The position numbers were made by a program, and so were the translations under genes. A stretch of 49,141 nt of DNA, from assembly GCA_029557215.1 (NCBI GenBank), contig JAKPQQ010000315.1, positions 1 to 49,141 on the forward strand, written 5' to 3'. This DNA is from Fibrobacterota bacterium. Lineage in GTDB: Bacteria > Fibrobacterota > Fibrobacteria > UBA5070. How positions within the stretch are numbered: the stretch's first letter is position 1; each line of letters begins with the position of its first letter. The notes beneath the pieces were generated by a model, which searched no databases, was not told the DNA's origin, and saw nothing but the letters and a program-made list of their open reading frames with translations. This document shows, one piece after another, positions 8,516 through 17,180 of this stretch.

Positions 8516-9748
8516 TCATTTGTCGGTGAGGGCGACGACGCCGGGCAGCGCCTTGCCTTCCAGGTATTCCAGGCTCGCGCCGCCGCCGGTGGAGACGTGC
8601 GTGACCTTCTTGGACAGACCGGCCTTCTTGATCGCGGAGGCGGAATCGCCGCCGCCGACCACGGTGCAGGCGCCGTTGGCGGTGGCTTCGGCGAGGGCGT
8701 TGGCGATCGCGAAGGTGCCCTTGGCGGATTCGTCGATTTCGAACACGCCGGCGGGGCCGTTCCACAGCACGGTCTTGGCGCCCTTGATGATCTCCGAGAA
8801 GATCTCGACGGTCTTGGGTCCGATGTCCACGCCTTCCTGGTCGGCCGGGATCTCGTTGACCGACACGTACTTGGTGGCGCCCAGGGTGCGGCCGCCGAAG
8901 TCGAGCTTGGTGGTCACCAGCACGTCGACCGGCAGACAGAGCTTGTCACCGGCCTGCGCGATGAGTTCGGCGGCCAGCGGGACCTTGTCCATTTCGCACA
9001 GCGACTTGCCGATTTCCTTGCCCTGGGCCTTGGCGAAGGTGAAGCCCATGCCGCCGCCGATGATCAGCTTGTCGACCTTGGGGAGCATGGCCTTGATGAC
9101 GTCGATCTTGCCCGAGATCTTGGAGCCGCCGATGATGGCGACGAAGGGACGCTTGGGGTTTTCCACGGCGTCGCCCAGGAAGTCCAGTTCCTTCTTCATC
9201 AGGTAGCCGGAAGCGCGGGGCAGGTCCAGGCCGGTGATGGAGGAGTGGTCGCGGTGGGCGGTGCCGAAGGCGTCGTTGACGTAGAGGTCGGCCAGCTTGG
9301 TCAGACCGGCGCGGAACGCGGCGATGTCTTCCTTGGAGGCGGCCATCTTGGTGCCGTCTTCCAGCTTGACCTTGCCTTCTTCTTCGATGTGGAAGCGCAG
9401 GTTCTCAAGCAGCAGGACGTCGCCGTCCTTGAGGGCGGCCACGGCGGCTTCCACTTCGGCGCCAACACAGTCGGAGGTGCTGGCGACGGGCTTGCCCAGG
9501 AGCTTGCCCAGCGCGGCGGCCACGGGGGCCATGCGCAGCGATTCCACGACCTTGCCGTCGGGACGGCCCAGGTGCGAGGCCAGGATGACCTTGGCGCCTT
9601 TGCCGATCAGGTACTGGATGGTGGGCAGCGCGGCGGCCAAGCGCTTGTCGTCTTCGACGACGCCGTCCTTGAGGGGAACGTTGAAATCGACGCGCACGAA
9701 AACGCGCTTGCCGGCGACGTTGAGATCTTCGACGAACAGCTTGGCCAT
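8516..9748 (-). CDS. pgk: phosphoglycerate kinase
   Basis: 410 residues, full length for bacterial Pgk. N-terminal substrate signature KRVFVRVDFNVPLKDG, SHLGRPDG, the basic-patch LENLRFH, NDAFGTAHRDH, the hinge/catalytic KISGKIDV, and the nucleotide site LWNGPAGVFE and VGGGDSASA are all intact. It converts 1,3-bisphosphoglycerate and ADP to 3-phosphoglycerate and ATP in glycolysis. The ATG has GAGGA 4-5 bases upstream. It is monocistronic by spacing: 147 non-coding bases upstream and a hairpin downstream. No GAPDH or triosephosphate isomerase gene lies next to it in this window. Confidence 0.97.
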   Translation of the reverse strand: MAKLFVEDLNVAGKRVFVRVDFNVPLKDGVVEDDKRLAAALPTIQYLIGKGAKVILASHLGRPDGKVVESLRMAPVAAALGKLLGKPVASTSDCVGAEVEAAVAALKDGDVLLLENLRFHIEEEGKVKLEDGTKMAASKEDIAAFRAGLTKLADLYVNDAFGTAHRDHSSITGLDLPRASGYLMKKELDFLGDAVENPKRPFVAIIGGSKISGKIDVIKAMLPKVDKLIIGGGMGFTFAKAQGKEIGKSLCEMDKVPLAAELIAQAGDKLCLPVDVLVTTKLDFGGRTLGATKYVSVNEIPADQEGVDIGPKTVEIFSEIIKGAKTVLWNGPAGVFEIDESAKGTFAIANALAEATANGACTVVGGGDSASAIKKAGLSKKVTHVSTGGGASLEYLEGKALPGVVALTDK

Positions 9749-9895
9749 GGAATCCTCACGGAGGGTGGTTACGAGAGTCGATGGAAACGGCGGTCGATGC
9801 CGCCGAATGCAGGATGCAAAGGTACAACATCGCTTGGCAGGCCGGAATGGAGAGCGATGCGAAGCGCAAAGTGTGCCGAACCCTGGGGCCCGATG

Positions 9896-11563
9896 TCACT
9901 TCCCGTCGCGGCGGGCCTTCAGGAGTCGCACGTCCATGGCCGTGTTGCGGGCCTGGCGGCGGGCTTCCAGGCCGCGCCATCTCCACTGGATCGCCGTCAG
10001 GACGACGTCGGTGGAATTTGCCTGCGCGGCCGATTCTTCGCGCTTGGTGGCGCCCTTGGCGATGGCGGCGTCCGCGGCCTGGGCGCCCACGAAGACCTTG
10101 AGGCTGTCGGCTTCGGGCCAGGAAAGCTGTTCCCACTGGGACAGGTCGGCCAGGCCCTCCAGGGCGGCGCGACGACCGTTGTCCAGTTCCACGCGAATGG
10201 TGCTTTCCACCACGGCCTCGTACCACTTGAGCCCGGTGGAATCGGCGAAGGGGCGCGGCGATGCCTGCAGCAGGGTGGCCGCCGTGCGACGCGCCTGCAC
10301 GGCGTTCCACCAGGACCGGGCCAGGCCCGACCCCGATTGCAATCCGATCCCGATCCCGTCGCCGCTGGTGCGGGCGAGCTTGATCTGCCGACGGTAGGTG
10401 TTGCCCGCCGATTGGAACAAGGCGGGGAGCTTGCGTTGGACCACGATCTCCTGGGCCACGCGGTCGGTGTCGTTGTGGAAGTCGATGCGCTGGGTGGCGA
10501 CGTCGTTGGCGTATTGTTCGATCACGCCGGCGATGTCGCGAAGCGCCACCGGGGTCCATGGGTAGGCGTAGCAGGCCACGGCCTGCCTGAAGTACCCGAA
10601 CGCCTCCTCCATGAGGTCGCGCCTGCGGGAATGCGCCGCCTTGCGCGATTCCATGTCCAGCGCGTCGAACCGCAGCACGGCAGCCTTGCGCGCCGAGTGG
10701 TCGCCAAGGCGCCAATACAGTTCGGCGGCTTCGACGGAATCCGGCACAAGCTCGCCCGAGCCCTTCGCGAAGGCGTTGGTGAGGGTCTTCCATCGGAACA
10801 GCGCGCGCACGGTGTCGGCGGTGTCCAGCAACGCGCGGCCTTCCAGGATCCGCATCTTGACGCGGATCCTGTCGTTGGATCCGAATCTGGATTCGGCCAG
10901 TTCCACCAGCGGGAAGATCTCGCGGGATCGGCCCAGCCTGGCGAGCATGAGCCCTTGGCTCTGCAGGGCGAGGGTGGCGAAATCGCCGCGAGGATCGGCC
11001 TGCCACGATGCCTGGTACAGCGCCAGGGCCGAATCGTGGCGACCCATGTCTTCCTGCAGGCGTCCCGCGCCGTACCAGAATTCGGCGGCGTCGGCCTTGT
11101 CGTCCATCCTGCGTGCCGATCCGGAAAGAACGGCGGCCGCGGCGGCGCGGTCGGGGACCACGGCCAGGCAGCGGGCCTGCAGAACGGTGGCGCGAAGCAC
11201 CTGCGGAACGTCTTCGGCCATGGCGATCGCCTGGGAAGCCTTGTCGGCGCAACGCAGGAACGCGGCCTTGGCGGAATCTTCCTGGCCGTCGATCGCGTGG
11301 TCCGCGGCGCGCGCCATTTCCACCGCGCCCAGCGCAAGGGCCTGGTCGGCGACGCGCACTCCGGTTCCCACTGCGAGTCCCGCGGCACCGTCCCAGTCGC
11401 GCTGGAAGAACCGCTCCATGCCTCGGCGGGAAGATGTTTCGCTCGCGTCGACGAACGCGAGTCCATAGAACCACTCGGGCGAATATTCCTCGTAGTCGTT
11501 GGAGGGCTCGGCCGCGACGAGGGCGGCAAGAAGGGCCAGGGAGATCGAAATGGACTTGAACAT
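9896..11563 (-). CDS. exported TPR-like repeat protein of unknown function
   Basis: 555 residues with a signal peptide (MFKSISISLALLAALVAAEP). The rest is alpha-helical and alanine-rich, with degenerate tetratricopeptide-like pairs (ADAAEFWYGAGRLQEDMGRHDSALALYQASWQADP is the clearest). No catalytic motif is seen. The start was placed at the signal peptide; the frame is open about 60 codons further upstream, but that part overlaps radC and is arginine/proline-rich, typical of antisense sequence. Located after radC on the same strand, 50 bases away. Probably a periplasmic scaffold or a component of an envelope complex, by inference only. Confidence 0.72.
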   Translation of the reverse strand: MFKSISISLALLAALVAAEPSNDYEEYSPEWFYGLAFVDASETSSRRGMERFFQRDWDGAAGLAVGTGVRVADQALALGAVEMARAADHAIDGQEDSAKAAFLRCADKASQAIAMAEDVPQVLRATVLQARCLAVVPDRAAAAAVLSGSARRMDDKADAAEFWYGAGRLQEDMGRHDSALALYQASWQADPRGDFATLALQSQGLMLARLGRSREIFPLVELAESRFGSNDRIRVKMRILEGRALLDTADTVRALFRWKTLTNAFAKGSGELVPDSVEAAELYWRLGDHSARKAAVLRFDALDMESRKAAHSRRRDLMEEAFGYFRQAVACYAYPWTPVALRDIAGVIEQYANDVATQRIDFHNDTDRVAQEIVVQRKLPALFQSAGNTYRRQIKLARTSGDGIGIGLQSGSGLARSWWNAVQARRTAATLLQASPRPFADSTGLKWYEAVVESTIRVELDNGRRAALEGLADLSQWEQLSWPEADSLKVFVGAQAADAAIAKGATKREESAAQANSTDVVLTAIQWRWRGLEARRQARNTAMDVRLLKARRDGK

Positions 11564-11613
11564 GGCGGAGGGGCAACCTAGAAATCCATGGGGAACCAAC
11601 CTCGCCTTCGCGA

Positions 11614-12375
11614 TCAGATCCAGCCGGCCTTTCGGAAGCTCGCGTGGCTTTCGCGGGTCACGATCAGGTGGTCGACCAGGGTGATCTCCAGTGAATCGCC
11701 CAGCTGCTGCACCCGGCGGGTCAATTCCCGGTCCTGGCCGCTGGGAAGACACGACCCGCCCGGATGGTTGTGGGCGAGCACCATGCCGGTCGCCTTGGCG
11801 CGCAAGGCGGCCTCGAACAACTGCCGGGGGTACAGCACCGTTCGGGTTCGCGACCCGCCATCGAAGACTTCCCGGCCCAGCACGCGTCGCCCCTGGTCCA
11901 TGAACACCACGGCGAACCGTTCTTCTTCCGCTAGTCCGATCACGGAACGGAACCAGGGCACGAGTTCTTCGGGGTCCAGACAGATTTCGCGCACCTTCTC
12001 GCGCTCGGCCACCAGCTCGCGGTGGATGCGGACGACCAGCGCCAGGAGCGAGGCCGCATGCGGCCCGATCCCCGGGAGCCGTTCCAGCTCCGACGGTTCG
12101 CGGGACAGCAATCCGCCCAGGCTGGTGCCTTCCAGAAGACGCTTGGCCAGCGGCTTGACGTCGCCGCGCGGGATCGCGTAGAACAGCAGCAGTTCCAGGA
12201 GTTCGGCGGGTGGCATGGCGTCCAATCCGCCTCGCAGGACCTTCTCGCGCATGCGGGAGCGGTGGCCCATCGACATCGACGAGATTTCTTCGATGGAACG
12301 GCTGGTGGTGGCCGAATAAGGCCGTGGCGTAAAGGAACTGCTGGTGATCCGGCGGACTTCGGCGAGCTGCTGCAT
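11614..12375 (-). CDS. radC: RadC/JAB-domain protein
   Basis: 253 residues. Helix-hairpin-helix region (ELLELLLFYAIPRGD...LERLPGIGPHAASLLAL, 60-115) and a C-terminal JAB1/MPN-like metal site HNHPGGSCLPSGQD with His202, His204 and Asp215, the standard RadC motif (HNHPSGxxxPSxxD) with one Ser-to-Gly change. A role in DNA repair was proposed historically but is unproven; the fold is a putative metal-dependent hydrolase. The start is uncertain: ATG codons also exist 99 and 105 bases later (MSMGHRSRMREK), nearer to where family homology begins. Divergent from rlmH. Confidence 0.85.
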   Translation of the reverse strand: MQQLAEVRRITSSSFTPRPYSATTSRSIEEISSMSMGHRSRMREKVLRGGLDAMPPAELLELLLFYAIPRGDVKPLAKRLLEGTSLGGLLSREPSELERLPGIGPHAASLLALVVRIHRELVAEREKVREICLDPEELVPWFRSVIGLAEEERFAVVFMDQGRRVLGREVFDGGSRTRTVLYPRQLFEAALRAKATGMVLAHNHPGGSCLPSGQDRELTRRVQQLGDSLEITLVDHLIVTRESHASFRKAGWI

Positions 12376-12432
12376 GGTGATCGCCTGGGCATTGCGAGAG
12401 CCGTGCCAGATCGCCAGACTTACCTTTTTCTT

Positions 12433-12885
12433 ATGCGTATTCGCCTGGTCTGCTTTGGAAAGCTCACTCCCCGCAGTCTGCAACCTGCGGTGGAAGAATA
12501 CGCTTTGCGCCTGTCGCGCTGGTGCAAACTGGACATCCAGGAATTGCCCGAAGAGAAAGGGCAGGATCCACTCAGGAAAGAAGCCGATCTGGTGCTCAAG
12601 CGCATGGACGGGTTTCCGGTCAGGCTCGCGTTGGACAGTCGGGGAGAGGCGTGGTCTTCCGAACGGTGGGCGCAGGAACTTTCCTGCTGGCGGGCGCAAT
12701 CGCCCAACGTGGTGCTGGCGATCGGGTCGGCCGACGGCCTGCACGCGGACGTGGTGTCGCAATGCCGGAAAGTGTCATTGGGTCCGGTGACCTTGCCGCA
12801 TTCCCTGGCGCGACTGGTCCTGCTGGAACAGATCTATCGCGCCCATACGCAGGTGCTGGGGTTGCCCTACCACCTGGGGCACTGA
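12433..12885 (+). CDS. rlmH: 23S rRNA (pseudouridine1915-N3)-methyltransferase
   Basis: 150 residues, the normal size for this small SPOUT methyltransferase. It starts MRIRLVCFGKL, contains LDSRGEAWSSE and AIGSADGLH, and ends with the trefoil-knot signature SLGPVTLPHSLARLVLLEQIY followed by GLPYHLGH, which forms the SAM and substrate site. It methylates pseudouridine 1915 in helix 69 of 23S rRNA. No Shine-Dalgarno is seen; a TACCTT hexamer sits 6 bases before the ATG, so the mRNA may be leaderless. The GH3-type gene follows 73 bases downstream. Confidence 0.92.
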   Translation: MRIRLVCFGKLTPRSLQPAVEEYALRLSRWCKLDIQELPEEKGQDPLRKEADLVLKRMDGFPVRLALDSRGEAWSSERWAQELSCWRAQSPNVVLAIGSADGLHADVVSQCRKVSLGPVTLPHSLARLVLLEQIYRAHTQVLGLPYHLGH

Positions 12886-12958
12886 CCGGCACCGCCGCAA
12901 CAGCGGCGCAACCGCCCCGCAACCGGCCGCCAATCTCGCCGGAGCAACTTGGCAAGTC

Positions 12959-14548
12959 ATGGATGTCGCGACCGTTCGAGACGATTTCCGGCGCACCGGT
13001 GTCATGGGCTCGCTGCTCGGTTCGGTGGCGCCCCACCTTCTTGGCTGGCAGGATCGCCGACCCCGCGGTCGGGATGAAATCCGCGCATCGCAAAACGCCA
13101 TCCTCGAGCGTCTGCTGCGACATATGGCCTCCACCAGAAGGGGGGCGTCGCTGGGGCTCGGTCGGATCGCGGGATCCAAGGGCCTCCTGGTGGAGCGGTT
13201 TCGGGAACTGCCTGTGGAACACTACGCCGACATCGCCTCGGAAATCGAGGCTTGCGCCCGCGGCGAACGCGACGTGCTGTTCCGGGGCCGTGCCGTCGCG
13301 CTCGCGCAGACCAGCGGGACCACCTCCGAGGCCAAGACCGGAGAACGCTACATCCCCCAGAGCCGGCGGCTGCTCGCCCACCACGCGCGCGGCGGCGCGG
13401 CCGCGCTTTCCAGGCTTTCGCAGGTGGCGGGTCCGGAGCTGTTCGGGGGACGCATGCTCATGCTGGGCGGGTCCACCAGGCTGGAACGCAATCCCGCCGG
13501 GATCCCGGCGGGGGACCTTTCCGGGATCACCGTTTCGCGCATCCCTTGGTTCCTGGCTTCCCTGTACGAACCCGGACGGAAATTGGCATTGGAGTCGGAT
13601 TGGAGCGCCAAGGTCCGCGGCATCGCCCGGCGGCTGGTCCACGCCGACGTGCGCCTGGTGGCGGGAATCCCAAGCTGGTGCCAGGTGCTGTTCCAGCAGG
13701 TCTGCGAGATGGGCGGGGCGCATCGTTTGCGCGAGGTCTGGCCGGAAATGCGGGCGTTCGTGCACGGAGGTGTGTCGATCGATCCCTACCTTCCGATGCT
13801 TCGCGAGCACCTGGCGCCCGACACCTGGATGATGGAAGTGTATCCGTCCAGCGAGGCGTTCATCGCGGTGGGTTCGCGTCCCTGGAGGCTGGACGAAGGC
13901 GTGGCTCCCGACCTGGAGCTGTTGACCGCCCACGACGTGTACCTGGAATTCTTGCGCGAGGATCTGGCCGACCGGCCCGATCTCGCCGTGGGCGCCCACG
14001 ACCTGGAACCGGGGGCGCTCTACCGGGTGCTTCTGACCACGCCGGGCGGTCTGGTGCGCCACCAGATCGGCGATCTTGTGGAAGGTCGCGCCCCCGGCAT
14101 GATTCGCTTCGCCGGAAGGGTGAAGGGACGAATTTCGGTGTTCGGGGAGCACGTGGAAGGCGCACGGCTGGCCGAGGCTCTGGCCGAAGCCTGCCGTGCG
14201 ACGGATTCCGTCGTGCGCGAGTGGCACGTGGCCCCGGTGCTGCCCACGGCGAGCGATCCGCGCGGTCGCCACGAGTGGTGGGTGGAGTTCCTCCGCGAGC
14301 CCGACGACCCCGATTGGTTCGAGGGCGTGCTCGACGAAGTCCTGCAGCGCGGGGTCCTGGACTACCAGGCCCACCGCGCGGGCGATGTCCAGCTTCTGTC
14401 GCCCAGGCTTCGCGCGCTGCCCAAGGGGACGTTCCACCGCGCCCTGCAGGCCGAAGGCCGGTTGGGTGGACAGCACAAGGTTCCCACCGCCTGGAGCGAC
14501 CGGCGCTGGGCCGATCTCCTCTCCCGTTTTTCCGGAGGCACCACTTGA
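12959..14548 (+). CDS. GH3-family acyl-adenylating/amide synthetase
   Basis: 529 residues similar throughout to the GH3 branch of the adenylate-forming (ANL) superfamily. Motifs: P-loop QTSGTTSEAKTGERYIP, a central EVYPSSEAF that matches the adenylate-binding block, and the C-terminal VRHQIGDLVE...IRFAGRVKGRISVFGEHVEG with the domain hinge. Plant GH3 proteins conjugate jasmonate or auxin to amino acids; bacterial homologues are common but mostly without known substrates. No transmembrane segment is predicted by eye. It is translationally coupled (TTGA overlap) to the downstream hydrolase, implying a shared pathway. Confidence 0.88.
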   Translation: MDVATVRDDFRRTGVMGSLLGSVAPHLLGWQDRRPRGRDEIRASQNAILERLLRHMASTRRGASLGLGRIAGSKGLLVERFRELPVEHYADIASEIEACARGERDVLFRGRAVALAQTSGTTSEAKTGERYIPQSRRLLAHHARGGAAALSRLSQVAGPELFGGRMLMLGGSTRLERNPAGIPAGDLSGITVSRIPWFLASLYEPGRKLALESDWSAKVRGIARRLVHADVRLVAGIPSWCQVLFQQVCEMGGAHRLREVWPEMRAFVHGGVSIDPYLPMLREHLAPDTWMMEVYPSSEAFIAVGSRPWRLDEGVAPDLELLTAHDVYLEFLREDLADRPDLAVGAHDLEPGALYRVLLTTPGGLVRHQIGDLVEGRAPGMIRFAGRVKGRISVFGEHVEGARLAEALAEACRATDSVVREWHVAPVLPTASDPRGRHEWWVEFLREPDDPDWFEGVLDEVLQRGVLDYQAHRAGDVQLLSPRLRALPKGTFHRALQAEGRLGGQHKVPTAWSDRRWADLLSRFSGGTT

Positions 14549-15525
14549 TCCAGACAACGTTCCGAACCGCTCCCAAGAAGGCGCGGTTTCGCATCGCTTC
14601 GCCCGATCCGGTTCCGGGCTCGGCTCCGGAGCCGATGCTCACGCGGTTTCGCGGCATCGGCAACCTGCATTCGCTCCTGGTTCCGGGGCTGGTCCCCGAC
14701 GGCCTGGAGACCTTCCTGCGCGTCAGGAAGCATTTCCAGGCCAAAGGGGACGTGTCGGTGGCGACCTACCCCCACGCCGTGTTCGACATCGAAGCCTTGT
14801 TCGAGCTGTTCGACCGATTCTTGTCCGAGTGCCGCCGCCAGAAGCGCCGCCCCGTGCTCGTGGGGGTGTCGGTGGGCGGAGGCTTCCTGCTGGAATACCT
14901 TCGCCGCCGCGTCCACCAGGGCGGCGAAACCGACATCGCGGGCCTGGTGCTGGTGTCTCCGCTGTCCTGCACGCAGGATCTCGCGCCCATCCTGCGGCGC
15001 TTGTGGATTCCCATCGTGGCCGACGATCCGACCGCCGTGCAGGCGCTGGAAAAGGGCCGGAGCTTCTTTCGGCAACTGGCGTCCAAATCGGCCCGCAAAG
15101 GAGATGTCCCCGCCGGCTGGAAAGGATTCTTCGCCGCCTTCACGCCGCAGGGGATCGGGGAAATCATCGATGCATCCCTTCGCAAGCGGATCGAAAAGAC
15201 GCTCGCTTCGATTCCCGCCGAAGGCGCCATCGCGCGCAGCCAAAGCCTCAAGCTCCTGAACGGACTGGAGAAGACGGGACCCGCGACCATCCTTTGCGCC
15301 AAGCCGACCCTGATCCTGTGGGGCTCCAAGGAGCGCCACACCTTGGATGTCGACGGACCTGGAGTGGGGGTGCTGTGCCGACCCGACTTGGCCGAACGGC
15401 ATTTCCCGGATTGCCAGGTCCACTGGGTTTACACCAAGGATGGCGAATCGGTCCCGCACGCGAGCCTGCTCAAACACGACAAGGCCTACGCGCGACCCAT
15501 CAAGGAGTTCCTGGCGAGGTTCTGA
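14545..15525 (+). CDS. alpha/beta hydrolase coupled to the GH3 gene
   Basis: 326 residues. A TTG start overlapping the GH3 stop (TTGA) is chosen because GGAGG lies 8 bases upstream; the first in-frame ATG is 90 bases later (MLTRFRGIGN) and cannot be excluded. The body has the oxyanion region LLVPGLVPDG and the nucleophile elbow GVSVGGG (G-x-S-x-G), then LVLVSPLSC; a late PTLILWGSKE strand fits the acid-bearing region. Its closest fold group is the alpha/beta hydrolase superfamily; substrate unknown. Because the upstream GH3 enzyme would form acyl amides, a thioesterase, amidase or acyl-transfer role on the same acyl group is plausible but unproven. Confidence 0.8.
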   Translation: MIQTTFRTAPKKARFRIASPDPVPGSAPEPMLTRFRGIGNLHSLLVPGLVPDGLETFLRVRKHFQAKGDVSVATYPHAVFDIEALFELFDRFLSECRRQKRRPVLVGVSVGGGFLLEYLRRRVHQGGETDIAGLVLVSPLSCTQDLAPILRRLWIPIVADDPTAVQALEKGRSFFRQLASKSARKGDVPAGWKGFFAAFTPQGIGEIIDASLRKRIEKTLASIPAEGAIARSQSLKLLNGLEKTGPATILCAKPTLILWGSKERHTLDVDGPGVGVLCRPDLAERHFPDCQVHWVYTKDGESVPHASLLKHDKAYARPIKEFLARF

Positions 15526-15573
15526 TCGGGATGTTTCCGGCCCGTTGTCGCCTGCGGGTTCGGAGCGTTTTAC

Positions 15574-15616
15574 CGGAGCTAGGATTTCGTAAAAAAGGAT
15601 AATCGGCTCCGTTTTT
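15574..15616 (+). terminator. possible terminator of the GH3-hydrolase operon
   Basis: Arms CGGAGC and GCTCCG enclose a 26-base AT-rich loop and are followed at once by TTTTT. The stem is short and the loop long. A second copy of CGGAGC 13 bases upstream could pair alternatively. Confidence 0.38.
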
Positions 15617-15628
15617 GACTGCATCCCC

Positions 15629-15656
15629 TTTACAGATTTGCGCATCTGGTTATCTA
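15629..15656 (+). promoter_or_regulatory. probable promoter of the Rrf2-type gene
   Basis: TTTACA, 16-base spacer, TATCTA in an AT-rich stretch. The -10 ends 31 bases before the ATG, leaving room for a normal leader with the GGAGG ribosome site. Confidence 0.45.
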
Positions 15657-15687
15657 TCTCCGTAGTGCCGCCCACATTGGAGGACAT

Positions 15688-16140
15688 ATGATTTCCCAGA
15701 CCGCCGAATACGCCTTGCGCGCGATCGTCCATCTGGCCCAGACGCATCCCGTCCCCCAGACGGCAGCCAACATCGCAGAAAAGACCAACGTTCCGGTCCC
15801 GTATCTCTCGAAGGTGATGCAATCGCTCACCCGGGTGGGTTTGGTTTCCAGCCAGCGCGGTCTGCACGGCGGTTTCACCTTGGTGCGTCGCGCCTCGACG
15901 TTCTCCGTGCTGGATGTCATCTCCGCTGTCGAGCCGTTGCACCACATCCGTTCGTGCCCGCTGCGGATTCCCGAGCACAAGGATGGATTGTGCATGCTGC
16001 ACGGCACGCTGGAAGACGCCCTGGTCAAGATGGAAGAGGTCTACGCGGCCACTCCCATCGAAAAACTCCTGGAAGAACGCAACGGCATCAAGTCGCTGTG
16101 CGGCTGCGCCAAGGAGCTGCTGGCGGTCGTGCCCGAGTAG
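15688..16140 (+). CDS. Rrf2-family transcriptional regulator with unusual cysteine set
   Basis: 150 residues. The N-terminal winged helix (MISQTAEYALRAIVHLA...VPYLSKVMQSLTRVGLVSSQRGLHGGF) is typical Rrf2, including the GLHGG wing. Members such as IscR and NsrR bind a [2Fe-2S] or [4Fe-4S] cluster through three clustered Cys; here the loop has Cys90 and Cys102 but no middle Cys, with Glu96/His97 in the gap, and a further Cys138/Cys140 pair near the C-terminus. It may hold a cluster with mixed ligands or sense something else. GGAGG 6 bases before the ATG. It is alone, convergent with qmcA; no iron-sulfur biogenesis gene is adjacent. Confidence 0.9.
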   Translation: MISQTAEYALRAIVHLAQTHPVPQTAANIAEKTNVPVPYLSKVMQSLTRVGLVSSQRGLHGGFTLVRRASTFSVLDVISAVEPLHHIRSCPLRIPEHKDGLCMLHGTLEDALVKMEEVYAATPIEKLLEERNGIKSLCGCAKELLAVVPE

Positions 16141-16180
16141 TCGTCCCGCGCGGGGCGCCCCACTGGGAGCGACCTTCGGT

Positions 16181-17098
16181 TCAGGCGCCTTGCTTGCGCA
16201 CGGCGGACATCGCGGTCTGCACGACGGCGGCGATGTCGGTGAGGTTCGCGGGCAGGATCATGGTGTTGTTGGTCTTGGCCAAGTGCCCGAACTGCTGCAC
16301 GTACTGTTCGGCGACCTTCAATTGCACGGCTTCGTAGCCGCCGGCGGTCTGGATCGCGTCGGCGACCTTCCGGATTCCTTCCGCCGTGGCGGACGCCACC
16401 GTGAGGATCGCGTGCGCCTGGCCCTCGGCTTGGTTGATCTGCTGTTGCTTGTTGGCCTCGGACGCCTTGATCACCTGTTGCTTTTCGCCTTCGGCGTTGT
16501 TGATCGAGGCGTCGCGCTGGCCTTCCGATTGCAAGATCAGGGCGCGCTTCTCGCGTTCGGCCCGCATCTGCTTTTCCATCGCCGCCAGGACGTCCTGGGG
16601 CGGCGTGATGTTCTTGATCTCGTAGCGGAAGACCTTGACGCCCCAGGCGGCGGTGGCCTTGTCCAACTCCGACACCACCGCGCCGTTGATGGTGGTTCGC
16701 TCCTCGAAGGAACGATCCAGGTCGATCTTCCCGATTTCGGATCGCAAGGTGGTCTGGGCGAGCTGGGTGATGGCGAACTCGAAATTGGATACGCCGTACG
16801 AGGCGCGTTCGGGGTCCAGGATCTTGTAGTAGAGCACGCCGTCCACGCCCACCTGCACGTTGTCGCGCGTGATGCACATCTGTTCGGGGATGTCGAAGGC
16901 GATTTCCTTGAGCGTATGGCGGTAGCGGATGACGTCGACGAAAGGAAGCAGGATGTGGAATCCCGCGTGGAGGGTCTGGGAGAACTTGCCCAGACGTTCG
17001 ACCACGAACACGCTCTGCTGCGGCACGACGATCGTGGTCTTCAAGAGAACGACGACGACGACGAAGGCGAGGATCAAGAATACGATCAGGTTTCCCAT
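16181..17098 (-). CDS. qmcA: SPFH/band 7 membrane protein (QmcA/stomatin-like)
   Basis: 305 residues: one N-terminal transmembrane helix (about 4-20, IVFLILAFVVVVVLL), then an SPFH domain (VVPQQSVFVVERLGKFSQTL...GVLYYKILDPERASYGVSNFEFAITQLAQTTLRSEIGKI) and a long alanine/glutamate/glutamine-rich helix that forms coiled coils in this family. Such proteins assemble large oligomeric cages in the membrane and interact with proteases such as FtsH. It follows an nfeD gene on the same strand, the conserved qmcA-nfeD pairing seen in many bacteria. Confidence 0.93.
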   Translation of the reverse strand: MGNLIVFLILAFVVVVVLLKTTIVVPQQSVFVVERLGKFSQTLHAGFHILLPFVDVIRYRHTLKEIAFDIPEQMCITRDNVQVGVDGVLYYKILDPERASYGVSNFEFAITQLAQTTLRSEIGKIDLDRSFEERTTINGAVVSELDKATAAWGVKVFRYEIKNITPPQDVLAAMEKQMRAEREKRALILQSEGQRDASINNAEGEKQQVIKASEANKQQQINQAEGQAHAILTVASATAEGIRKVADAIQTAGGYEAVQLKVAEQYVQQFGHLAKTNNTMILPANLTDIAAVVQTAMSAVRKQGA

Positions 17099-17180
17099 GG
17101 TTGCGGAGTCTCCAGGTTGTGGTTGTCTCGAACGGGATCGATGCCCGAAGGCATCTGCGGGGTTCGCGCGAAGGCTTCGA

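Noticed and set aside
16145..16161. Overlapping palindromes CCCGCGCGGG and GGGGCGCCCC between Rrf2 and qmcA genes as a terminator
   Set aside because: They have no loop and no T-tract; such GC palindromes are common by chance here.
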